A DNA stretch of 31,977 nucleotides. Origin: Oribacterium sp. Lineage in GTDB: Bacteria > Bacillota_A > Clostridia > Lachnospirales > Lachnospiraceae. Numbering within the stretch: the stretch's first letter is position 1; every line of letters starts with the position of its first letter. The stretch is taken from contig JAGAXP010000139.1 of NCBI GenBank assembly GCA_017940955.1, positions 1 to 31,977 on the forward strand, in the 5' to 3' direction. Under the pieces are notes generated by a model. That model searched no databases. It was not told the DNA's origin and saw only the letters and a program-made list of their open reading frames with translations. A program made the translations under genes and the position numbers. This document shows positions 15,952 through 23,401 of this stretch, one piece after another.

Positions 15952-16977
15952 TTAAGCATTACTTGCGATGATATACTCTTCCAGCTTTTTGAGTGCAGCC
16001 CCTGAATCTATAAGCTCCGCAGCCTTCTTTACGCCCTCTTCAATGCTGTCTGCCTTACCGCCAAGATATATTGAAGCTCCTGCATTAAGCAGCACTGCAT
16101 TTCTCTTGGTACCCTGGATATCTCCGCTCAGGATCTTTCTTGTGATCAATGCATTCTCCGCAGGAGTTCCTCCCACCAGTTCGTCCTTGGTACCTCTTAC
16201 AAGGCCGAAGTCCTCCGGCTTGATAACGTTGGTTCTGTAGTAACCATTCTTAAGCTCGCAAAGTGTGGTAGGTGCTGAGGCGGAAATCTCATCCATCTTG
16301 TCCTGACCGTAAACCACAAATGCTCTCTTTACCCCAAGCTTATCCAGAACCTTTGCCACCGGCTCAACCAGATACTCATCATATACGCCAAGGAGGAACA
16401 TATCCGGATTCGCAGGATTTGTGAGCGGTCCCAGAATATTGAAAACTGTACGGAAGCCAAGCTCTTTTCTGATAGGCCCCACATATTTCATTGCTGAGTG
16501 ATACTTCTGTGCGAAGAGGAAGCAAATTCCTACATCCCTGAGAAGCTCCTGTGCCTTTTCCACATCCTGCTGGATATTTACTCCCAATGCCTCCTGGCAG
16601 TCAGCTGTTCCGGAAAGTGAAGATGCTGCTCTGTTACCATGCTTTGCAACTTTTATTCCCGCTGCGGCTATGACCATTGCAGCTGTTGTTGAAATATTAA
16701 AACTGTGTGCCCCGTCTCCTCCGGTTCCAACTATCTCGAGAACCTCCATTCCGGGATGCGGAACTTTGGTTGCCTGCTCTCTCATGGCAGCGGCACAGCC
16801 TGATATTTCGTCTATTGTCTCAGCCTTAGTGGACTTGGTTGAAAGTGCAGCTAAAAATGCCGCGTTCTGCGTAGGTGTTGTCTGACCTGTCATGATCTCA
16901 GTCATAACTTCATAAGCCTCCTCATAGGTCAGGTCACCCTTCAATGTTGCGATTTTGTCGATTGCATTTCTGATCAT
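15952..16977 (-). CDS. trpD: Anthranilate phosphoribosyltransferase
   Basis: Transfers phosphoribose from PRPP to anthranilate. The 341 residues are normal length. Motifs are [17 protein letters not shown] (the PRPP-binding GTGGD), [16 protein letters not shown] and LGPLTNPA. An open frame extends upstream to 17190, but that part lies in the T-box leader; AAGGAG precedes the ATG at 16977, where the protein starts MIRNAIDKI. First gene of trpD-trpF-trpB-trpA, controlled by the T-box. trpE and trpG are not in the window. Confidence 0.96.
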   Translation of the reverse strand: MIRNAIDKIATLKGDLTYEEAYEVMTEIMTGQTTPTQNAAFLAALSTKSTKAETIDEISGCAAAMREQATKVPHPGMEVLEIVGTGGDGAHSFNISTTAAMVIAAAGIKVAKHGNRAASSLSGTADCQEALGVNIQQDVEKAQELLRDVGICFLFAQKYHSAMKYVGPIRKELGFRTVFNILGPLTNPANPDMFLLGVYDEYLVEPVAKVLDKLGVKRAFVVYGQDKMDEISASAPTTLCELKNGYYRTNVIKPEDFGLVRGTKDELVGGTPAENALITRKILSGDIQGTKRNAVLLNAGASIYLGGKADSIEEGVKKAAELIDSGAALKKLEEYIIASNA

Positions 16978-17048
16978 TTTGTTCTCCTTCCGAGGTTCTT
17001 CCTCTTTTGAAAATCCTGATCTCACGCTGCGCTTTATGTCTTCCGCTA

Positions 17049-17411
17049 TAAAAAATAAATCCCTGGCAGAACCATAATGAAATATGGTTCTGCCAGGGAC
17101 GAAAAATTCGCGGTGCCACCCTGTTTCACGACATGACTCGTGCGCTTTGCGAGATACCTTCATATCTCCGACAACTAACGTATGTCTCACGTCACAGGAT
17201 ACTAGGCAGGAAGGTTATGCAGGAGCTACTGAAGTCTCAGAAATTCTTTTTCCTCACGTCCGAAGGAATCTGCTTAACCATCGATGCTTTTCATTGTGCC
17301 CTTAGCGGTCCATTTGCCATGCTGTTTTTCGCCGGATTCTCACCATCGCCGACTCTCTGTGGAAGCATACATAGTTTAATCTCCGCTTCAACGGTTTATA
17401 CTATTGACTTA
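17049..17411 (-). promoter_or_regulatory. Tryptophan T-box riboswitch leader
   Basis: The minus-strand leader contains the T-box sequence AGGGTGGCACCGCG (17122-17109), followed by a terminator with a perfect 17-bp stem (17083-17099 and 17060-17076, 6-base loop) and a T-rich tail (17059-17049). CGTCCCT next to the T-box can form the antiterminator. In Stem I, AGCGG/CCGCT closes a specifier loop that contains TGG (17312-17310) in the context AAATGGACC, the codon for tryptophan. The T-box UGGC matches an acceptor end with discriminator G, as in bacterial tRNA-Trp. Uncharged tRNA-Trp would therefore permit transcription of trpDFBA. Confidence 0.95.
17060..17099 (-). terminator. T-box attenuator hairpin
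   Basis: Intrinsic terminator of the T-box leader: 17 perfect base pairs starting tccctggcagaacc, 6-base loop, then TTTATTTTTT on the minus strand. It forms when charged tRNA-Trp prevents the antiterminator. Confidence 0.92.
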
Positions 17412-17417
17412 CAAACT

Positions 17418-17446
17418 ACGATAAAACTTTTAGCGATAAATGTCAA
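17418..17446 (-). promoter_or_regulatory. Promoter of the T-box/trpDFBA unit
   Basis: Consensus -35 TTGACA (17446-17441), 17 bases, -10 TATCGT (17423-17418) on the minus strand, immediately ahead of Stem I of the T-box. Confidence 0.8.
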
Positions 17447-17561
17447 TTCATATTATAAAACTTAAAATACCGAAATATTATAGCTGAAATAACTATATTT
17501 TCTCCATTCCCATATTCTCTATATGCACCGGTTTACGCCAGGATCAAAGCATATTCGTGTC

Positions 17562-19133
17562 TCACCCGACCTTCCATTCCGTCATCTGCCTGGTCTCCGA
17601 GCTGAAATTCACCCCGATCTTATACAGCTTCCTGCTGTCCGCTGCATAAGGCTCTGCATAATGCATATCCTCGATCTGTTTAAGAGCTGCATCGGCACTT
17701 TCGTCACGCTTAAACTCAAAAATGTAGATAAACTGCTTTGTCCTTAGAATACAGTCGATTCTGCCAGTATATGTATGCTGCTCACACTCAACATATTGTC
17801 CGAGCAGCGTGAAGGTGATATGAAATACTGTCTGGAAATAATGTTCAAACGGTGTGCCATTAGCCGTATAAACAATACTTGCAAACAATGCCTTGAAAAC
17901 ATTCTTTATTGCTTCTATATCTCCGTTTTCAACATGCCTCCTCAGTGCAAGCACATCCTTTCCCGAGCCTGATCCGCATTCCCTGACATATTCCGGCATG
18001 AGACTCTGCAGAAACGCAAGCCTGACTTCAGAATTGGGAAATCCAAGGGTATAAATTCCGTTTTCGTCATAGTCCGTAACAGTAAGATATCCTGTCTGGT
18101 AAAGCAGCGGCACAGGATCCGGATTATCTGCCCTGTAATCAGAAAGGATAGTTTCCGTGGACTCGATCGTCTTTTCACTGAACTGCCGCACATCAAAATC
18201 CATTTCCTTCAGGCGGTGAACAAGAAATGCAGGCGTTCCTGTCTCAAACCAGAAGTAACCGAATCTCCGTTTCTTAAGAGCACACAAAAGGCTGTAGGGA
18301 TTATATACTCCGACACCTTCAGCAGAAAAGTGATATCCATCATAGGTCGATCTCAGCTTTCCGATACACTCCTCTAATGTAATGGAGCGCTCATTTGCCA
18401 TTCTCTCTATTTCAGGTTTAAATCCCGCCAGCATTTCCTCCTCTGTGATACCGCACAATCCGGAATAGTCATCGTCAAAGGAGATATCCTCCAGCTGGTT
18501 CAGGTCACTGAAGATGCTCACCTTACTAAACTTCGTGACTCCCGTGATGAATATAAAACGGATATAGGCATCCTCGCTTTTTAAGGCACTGAAGAAACCT
18601 TTAAACACAGCTTTGTTATGCTCCACCAGATCCCTGTTCCCCATGGTCTCAAGCAGCGGCTTATCATACTCATCCACCAGCACCACACAGCGTTTACCGG
18701 TCTGTTCCGAAGCTGCCCTCAGCACTCTTTTGAACCGGTCACCGAGAGAGAGATTTGTATCAGTCAATGTATGATATTGCTTCTCCCAGGACATAAGCTG
18801 AGCATTAAGGGCGTTTTCAAGCGATCCCTTTCCCTGATAGTCATTACCGTTGAAATCAAAGTATAACACCGGGTATGTCTGCCAGGCTTCCGGATCATCC
18901 TGTTCCAGCCTCTCGATGGCAAGCCCACGGAACAGCTCCCTCTTTCCCTCCCAGTAAGCCTTCATGGTAGATAACAGAAGACTCTTTCCGAATCGCCTCG
19001 GACGGCTCAGGAAATAGGGCTTCCCCGTATGGACCAGTTTATAAATATACTCAGTTTTGTCTATCAGCAAATATTTATCCTGAACAATTTGTTCAAAGCT
19101 CTGAATACCAACCGGCAGCTTTCTCTCTTCCAT
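17562..19133 (-). CDS. AAA-ATPase-like protein with PD-(D/E)XK nuclease domain, copy 1
   Basis: A 523-residue protein of the AAA-ATPase-like (PF09820-type) plus C-terminal PD-(D/E)XK (PF08011-type) family, abundant in gut Clostridia and Bacteroidetes and of unknown function. The ATPase part has a Walker A variant SRPRRFGKSLLL (Lys50, Ser51) and Walker B VLVDEYD (Asp154, Glu155), then FITGVTKFSKVSIFSDLNQL. The nuclease part has RIDC (Asp460) and EFK (Glu473, Lys475), complete for metal binding. It is highly similar to the gene at 19318-20892 at both ends but not in the middle. Both lie between trpC and trpD. A weak GGGGGA site precedes the ATG. Confidence 0.85.
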   Translation of the reverse strand: MEERKLPVGIQSFEQIVQDKYLLIDKTEYIYKLVHTGKPYFLSRPRRFGKSLLLSTMKAYWEGKRELFRGLAIERLEQDDPEAWQTYPVLYFDFNGNDYQGKGSLENALNAQLMSWEKQYHTLTDTNLSLGDRFKRVLRAASEQTGKRCVVLVDEYDKPLLETMGNRDLVEHNKAVFKGFFSALKSEDAYIRFIFITGVTKFSKVSIFSDLNQLEDISFDDDYSGLCGITEEEMLAGFKPEIERMANERSITLEECIGKLRSTYDGYHFSAEGVGVYNPYSLLCALKKRRFGYFWFETGTPAFLVHRLKEMDFDVRQFSEKTIESTETILSDYRADNPDPVPLLYQTGYLTVTDYDENGIYTLGFPNSEVRLAFLQSLMPEYVRECGSGSGKDVLALRRHVENGDIEAIKNVFKALFASIVYTANGTPFEHYFQTVFHITFTLLGQYVECEQHTYTGRIDCILRTKQFIYIFEFKRDESADAALKQIEDMHYAEPYAADSRKLYKIGVNFSSETRQMTEWKVG

Positions 19134-19176
19134 AATTTCCCCCGTTTAATCTTTTTCTGCTCTCATACTCACAGAT

Positions 19177-19296
19177 TCAATTTTCTTTCAGTATGACTGC
19201 AAGCTGCGAGAATGTGATATTGGCCGGAACCAGGATCCTTCTCCAGACAGGCGGTTTAATATTTTTTCTTATTGCTTTGATCTGATAAAACTTCAT
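19177..19296 (-). pseudogene. Fragment of a pRiA4b ORF-3-like gene
   Basis: A 39-codon frame starting MKFYQIKAIRKNIKPP and continuing VWRRILVPANITFSQL, then a stop after KEN. This closely resembles the first 40 residues of the plasmid pRiA4b ORF-3-like family (PF07929 type), whose members are usually well over 150 residues. Only the N terminus is left, so it is most likely a remnant. It lies in the 184-bp gap between the two ATPase/nuclease copies and has no good ribosome binding site. Identification is from memory of the family's opening motif. Confidence 0.65.
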
Positions 19297-19317
19297 ATGT
19301 CTCCAATCAATATCCCA

Positions 19318-20892
19318 CTACTTAACCTTCCACTCCGTCATCTGTCTGGTCTCTGAGCTGAAGTTCACTCCTATCTTATACAGCTTCCTGCTGTCCGCCG
19401 CATAGGGTTCTGCATAATGCATATCCTCTATCTGCTTGAGAGCCGCATCGGCACTCTCGTCACGCTTAAACTCGAATATATAGATAAACCGATTCGTCTT
19501 CAGGACGCAGTCGATCCTGCCCCTATATGTATGCTGCTCACATTCCACATACTGCCCGAGGAGCGTGAAGGTGATATAAAACACGGACTGGAAATCATGC
19601 TCAAAGGGATCAGCCTTTGTTGTATATGGGATTCCGGCAAACAATGCCGTAAACACCTTACGTATACCTTCAACATGGCCTTCCTCAGCATTTTTAACCA
19701 ATGTAAGTATATCGTTTCCGGATGTGGCTCCTACATTCCCCGCATAGACCGGGAATAAGCTCTTTAAAAACCCATACTTGACTTCCTCATTGGGAAATCC
19801 CAGGGTATAAGCTGATTTTGTGGCATCATATTCTGAGATCGTCAGATACCCCGTCTGATACAAAAGCGGGATTACATCCGGATTATCATCCCGGTAATCC
19901 TTTAGCTCGCTCTTTGTTGCAAATATTGTATTATCTGTAAAACGTCTCGGGTCAAACTGCAGCTTCTTTAGCCGCTCTGCAAGAAAAGTGGGGGTTCCTG
20001 TTTCAAACCAGTATGCGTCAAATTCCCTGTCCGCAAATGCACAGAGCAGGCTGTAAGGGTTATATACTCCCTCACCCTTTTGATGAAAATGATAGCCATC
20101 ATACTCCTTCTTAAGCTTAAAAAGACACTCACTGCGGCTCATATCCTGCTCTTCGGCAAGTGCATCGATCTCCGGCATAAAGACATCCGTCATTTCCTGT
20201 TCCGTGATACCGCATATCTCCGCATAGTCCATACTCATGGATATATCCCGAAGCTGGTTCAGGTCACTGAAGATGCTCACCTTACTAAACTTCGTGACTC
20301 CTGTAATAAAAACAAAACGTATATATGCATCCTCACTTTTCAGGGAACTGAAAAAACCCTTGAACACAGCCTTGTTATGCTCCACCAGCTCCCTGTTCCC
20401 CATGGTCTCAAGCAGCGGCTTATCATACTCATCCACCAGCACCACACAGCGCTTACCGGTCTGTTCCGAAGCTGCCCTCAGCACTCTTTTGAACCGGTCA
20501 CCGAGAGAAAGCTTTGCATCAGTTAATGTATGATACTGCTCTTCCCAAAGCATCAGCTTAGCATTAAGAGCGCTTTCAAGCGAATCCCTTCCCTGATAGT
20601 CATTACCGTTGAAATCAAAGTACAACACAGGATATTCCTGCCAGGCTTCCGGATCATCCTGTTCCAGCCTCTCGATGGCAAGCCCACGGAACAGCTCCCT
20701 CTTTCCCTCCCAGTAAGCCTTCATGGTAGATAACAGAAGACTCTTTCCAAATCGCCTGGGTCTGCTTAAGAAATAGGGCATACCCGTATGTACAAGCTTA
20801 TAGATATACTCCGTCTTATCTACGTAGAGGTTATGGTTTTCAATTATTTTCTCAAAGCTCTGAATACCTACCGGCAGCTTTCTCTCTTCCAT
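19318..20892 (-). CDS. AAA-ATPase-like protein with PD-(D/E)XK nuclease domain, copy 2
   Basis: A 524-residue paralogue of the downstream gene with the same domain order: Walker A RPRRFGKSLLL (Lys50), Walker B VDEYD, and nuclease residues in RIDC and FEFKRDE. Residues from about 25 to 215 and the last 65 or so are almost identical to copy 1, while the middle (about 220-440) is clearly diverged. The stop lies 22 bases past the start of the ORF-3-like fragment. GGAGAG precedes the ATG. The function is unknown; nuclease activity on DNA is inferred only from residues. Confidence 0.85.
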   Translation of the reverse strand: MEERKLPVGIQSFEKIIENHNLYVDKTEYIYKLVHTGMPYFLSRPRRFGKSLLLSTMKAYWEGKRELFRGLAIERLEQDDPEAWQEYPVLYFDFNGNDYQGRDSLESALNAKLMLWEEQYHTLTDAKLSLGDRFKRVLRAASEQTGKRCVVLVDEYDKPLLETMGNRELVEHNKAVFKGFFSSLKSEDAYIRFVFITGVTKFSKVSIFSDLNQLRDISMSMDYAEICGITEQEMTDVFMPEIDALAEEQDMSRSECLFKLKKEYDGYHFHQKGEGVYNPYSLLCAFADREFDAYWFETGTPTFLAERLKKLQFDPRRFTDNTIFATKSELKDYRDDNPDVIPLLYQTGYLTISEYDATKSAYTLGFPNEEVKYGFLKSLFPVYAGNVGATSGNDILTLVKNAEEGHVEGIRKVFTALFAGIPYTTKADPFEHDFQSVFYITFTLLGQYVECEQHTYRGRIDCVLKTNRFIYIFEFKRDESADAALKQIEDMHYAEPYAADSRKLYKIGVNFSSETRQMTEWKVK

Positions 20893-21229
20893 CGTTTCTC
20901 TCCATTCACTCTGTTTTCTCTGCCCTTATACCCATAAACACAATTATCTGCCGTTTTCAGATACAGATATCGTGCTTTCACTCATTAAACATAGATTCTT
21001 TTATCTATGATAACGATAATATTGCTGGGAAAGCATCGAAAAATGCTACGATACAAACGGCAGACAATTCTGTCTCAACCTGCTTATATCGTAGCATATT
21101 CTTAACTTATAAAAAATGATGTTTTTCTATCCCGGATAATCTTCTACCGCATAAATATCTGCACCGGTACAACCGCAGGATTACATCCTGATCAACCACA
21201 CAACGTTTACCGGGTCGGCTCCGGTAAGC
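20893..21229. other. Gene-free stretch upstream of ATPase/nuclease copy 2
   Basis: AT-rich, without a supported gene. It holds the inverted repeat at 21043-21097 and, close to the zinc-ribbon gene, a short ACCGG/CCGGT stem (about 21203-21219). Confidence 0.5.
21043..21097 (-). terminator. Two-level inverted repeat, probable terminator
   Basis: Outer arms atgctacgata (21043-21053) and tatcgtagcat (21087-21097), perfect over 11 bp, enclose a second small stem AGACA/TGTCT. On the minus strand TTTTTCG follows the stem (the first T is the last stem base). It is 130 bases after the zinc-ribbon gene and may end its transcript ahead of ATPase/nuclease copy 2. Confidence 0.55.
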
Positions 21230-22060
21230 TTAAAGTCCGTTTGCTCTGTTGTAAGCGCTGCAGATGGCATTGATATTCTTTATGAGAATATGCCATGCAA
21301 CCAGCGGACCGATACCGCATAAAAATGAACCGAGTACATACCACATAAGGATCGTTGTACCGTTTTCCTGAATTGACAGACCGTATCTGTATGAATTAGC
21401 GGATAATCTGTTGCCAAGCTTATACAACCAGATAAGAGAATAGATACCGCAGGTGATTATCGAAAGAAGCATGTACTTTACAAGTCCGGCAGTTTCTTCA
21501 CCGTCTCCGTTGCAGGCAGTATTAACATCCTCCGCCAGCTTATAGATAAAGAAAAATGAATATATACCGCAGGTAACGATGGTGAGAACTATGTACATCA
21601 ACAGACTTCTGTCTTCCTTAAGTCTTAGGCCTCCGTTATAACCGCCGTTTGGGGCATTGTTATATCCCTGGTTATAACCGCCGTTTGGAGCATTATTGTA
21701 GCCCTGGTTGTTCATACCGTTTGGAGTATTATTAAAGCCCTGGTTGTTCATGCCATTCGGATCACCGTTATACCCCTGGTTGTTCATGCCGTTCGGATCA
21801 CTGTTATACCCCTGACTGTTCATGCCATTCTGTGCATTATTGTATCCGTTGTTATAACCATTATTATAACCACTTATATTTCCTGCCATCTGGCGTGCAG
21901 CTTCTCCAAGTTCATTTTCCGCACGGTTAAATGCAGCGTTGGCAGCATTAACAGCACCTGCACCTATGTCCTTTAAATTAACAGAATCGACCGGTTCTCC
22001 GCACACAGGACAGAACTTAGCATTATCCTCAATCTGATTTCCACATTTCTGACAAAACAT
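21230..22060 (-). CDS. Zinc-ribbon, DUF4234 membrane protein with Asn/Gly repeats
   Basis: A 276-residue protein of unknown function. The N terminus MFCQKCGNQIEDNAKFCPVC is a double CxxC zinc ribbon (C3, C6, C17, C20). Next is an alpha-helical stretch, then a low-complexity linker (about 66-145) built of 12-residue units of the type PNGMNNQGYN, and finally a DUF4234-like membrane part with about three helices in which TIVTCGIYSFFFIYKL and SIITCGIYSLIWLYKL are an internal duplication. Probably an integral membrane protein with the zinc ribbon facing the cytoplasm. Start: GGAGGGG ahead of the ATG. It has its own promoter and is not obviously linked to tryptophan synthesis. Confidence 0.85.
   Translation of the reverse strand: MFCQKCGNQIEDNAKFCPVCGEPVDSVNLKDIGAGAVNAANAAFNRAENELGEAARQMAGNISGYNNGYNNGYNNAQNGMNSQGYNSDPNGMNNQGYNGDPNGMNNQGFNNTPNGMNNQGYNNAPNGGYNQGYNNAPNGGYNGGLRLKEDRSLLMYIVLTIVTCGIYSFFFIYKLAEDVNTACNGDGEETAGLVKYMLLSIITCGIYSLIWLYKLGNRLSANSYRYGLSIQENGTTILMWYVLGSFLCGIGPLVAWHILIKNINAICSAYNRANGL
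21666..21845. repeat. Five 36-bp coding tandem repeats
   Basis: Units start at 21666, 21702, 21738, 21774 and 21810, each opening CCCTG, with degenerate units at the edges. They encode the 12-residue Asn/Gly/Pro-rich linker repeats of the zinc-ribbon protein. The period is a multiple of three, so copy number changes would keep the frame. Confidence 0.9.
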
Positions 22061-22104
22061 AACGTTTCCCCTCCAAAATTGCAGTTTTAAAAAATTACTC
22101 TTTT

Positions 22105-22139
22105 ATTATAGCATAGTTAATCTATTTTTTTCATATCAC
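22105..22139 (-). promoter_or_regulatory. Promoter of the zinc-ribbon gene
   Basis: Extended -10 element TGCTATAAT on the minus strand (TATAAT at 22110-22105) with a poor -35 (TGAAAA) 17 bases further up, about 45 bases before the start codon. Confidence 0.6.
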
Positions 22140-22188
22140 CCGTCGGGATTCCAAAATACTTCGGTTACAGGCATGTAAAACAGAAATA

Positions 22189-22214
22189 CCGGTAATCTTT
22201 TTCAAGATCACCGG
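22189..22214 (-). terminator. trpC terminator
   Basis: Eleven-bp stem ccggtaatctt (22189-22199) with aagatcaccgg (22204-22214), one mismatch, 4-base loop, then TATTTCTGTTTT on the minus strand. It follows the trpC stop by 22 bases and shows that trpC is not cotranscribed with trpDFBA. Confidence 0.7.
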
Positions 22215-22236
22215 CACTGTAAAACCAGTCTGAAAA

Positions 22237-23043
22237 CTATACCGCCCTTTCCCGCAGAATTCCAAAACGCAGTTCGTCAAGCATTGCTTTTTTATCAGCC
22301 GCTCTCATGAGGGTTTCGCCAATGAGCACGCCGTTAACATTACCCGCTTCCAGCTCAAGGATGTCTTCATGACAGGTTATGCCGCTCTCGGCAATGAATA
22401 GTACGTCCTCCGGTACTGTTTTTCTCAGGTTAATGCTGTTATGAATGTCAACTGTGAAATCCTTCAGATTACGGTTATTTACACCGATTATCCTGGCTCC
22501 CGCCCTCACTGCCTTCTGAATCTCCCGCTCGTCGTGGGCTTCAACGATAGCAGATAGACCAAGACTGTCAGCAATCTCCATGTAGGATTTTAATGTCTCC
22601 TCATCCAGCAATGCACAGATAAGCAGCACGATCTTCGCCCCCAGAACCTTTGCCTCATAGATCATATAAGGATCGATCACAAAATCCTTCCTGAGACACG
22701 GAAGCTTCACGGTCTCTGCAATCTGCCTGAGATACTCATTGCTGCCTTTAAACCATTTTGGCTCTGTAAGTACCGAGATTGCAGCAGCTCCTGCTTTTTC
22801 ATACTCGTACGCGATCTTGAGATAAGGAAAATCCATTGCGATGATCCCTTTTGAAGGTGACGCTTTTTTGCATTCGCATATGAAGCTCATTCCGGGTTCT
22901 CTGAGAATCTTCTCGAAAGGGAAACCCGTATTGGGATCCATAGCCTCAGCTCTTTTCTTCATTTCCTCAAACGGCACTAACCTTTTTGCCTTTTCCACCC
23001 GTTTAAAAGTGTAGGCGGCAATATCCTCAAGAATATTAGTCAT
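22237..23043 (-). CDS. trpC: Indole-3-glycerol phosphate synthase
   Basis: Closes the indole ring: CdRP to indole-3-glycerol phosphate, the substrate of TrpA. The 268-residue TIM barrel has FICECKKASPSKG with the catalytic lysine, SVLTEPKWFKGS, LRKDFVIDPYMI, GVNNRNL and the phosphate-binding FIAESGI and GVLIGETLM. The start at 23043 follows GGGGAG and gives normal length; the in-frame start at 23091 would add 16 residues. It stands alone, 5.3 kb from trpD, with a terminator on either side, and I find no T-box in its leader. Confidence 0.95.
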   Translation of the reverse strand: MTNILEDIAAYTFKRVEKAKRLVPFEEMKKRAEAMDPNTGFPFEKILREPGMSFICECKKASPSKGIIAMDFPYLKIAYEYEKAGAAAISVLTEPKWFKGSNEYLRQIAETVKLPCLRKDFVIDPYMIYEAKVLGAKIVLLICALLDEETLKSYMEIADSLGLSAIVEAHDEREIQKAVRAGARIIGVNNRNLKDFTVDIHNSINLRKTVPEDVLFIAESGITCHEDILELEAGNVNGVLIGETLMRAADKKAMLDELRFGILRERAV

Positions 23044-23401
23044 TTTCGTCTTCTCCCCTGTTGATGATTGACTGATTTCCGCCATAGACATTCACACCCA
23101 AAAATGTCTGACATCTAATCAAATTACCACATCTGATATATATGCAGACATAACTGCATATAATCCTATAACAGCATCGTATCACAAGGAGTTATGATTG
23201 TAATCTATCAAAAATGACTGGCAGATATAACAAAAAATCCTCTTTCAGGCACTAAAAAAGGAGCAGAATTACTGCTCCTTTAAAAACATAGTAACCTCAG
23301 CATATCTTTTTCAGCAGAAAAGAAAATCTCTGAAAAAATATTATAGGTTTATCACTTTTAAACTATACTGTTATAACTCAGGGACTATAAGGGTTCCTTT
23401 A
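23044..23401. other. Gap between the TRAP permease gene and trpC
   Basis: No gene seen. It contains the TRAP operon terminator (23254-23281). The trpC promoter is ambiguous: TTACAA-16-TACGAT and TTGTGA-18-TTATAT are both possible on the minus strand. There is no T-box consensus. Confidence 0.5.
23254..23281 (-). terminator. Terminator of the TRAP operon
   Basis: Perfect 10-bp stem aaaggagcag (23257-23266) and ctgctccttt (23272-23281) with a 5-base loop, followed on the minus strand by more T residues. About 120 bases after the permease stop codon. Confidence 0.85.

Noticed and set aside
17133..17465. Plus-strand open frame of 110 codons
   Set aside because: It is the complement of the T-box leader and promoter.
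17562..20892. A complete anti-phage system
   Set aside because: Nuclease and ATPase motifs are visible, but no known defence partner genes, no toxin-antitoxin layout and no mobile-element ends were found.
23044..23250. Second T-box ahead of trpC
   Set aside because: No AGGGTGGNACCGCG sequence and no strong attenuator in the leader.
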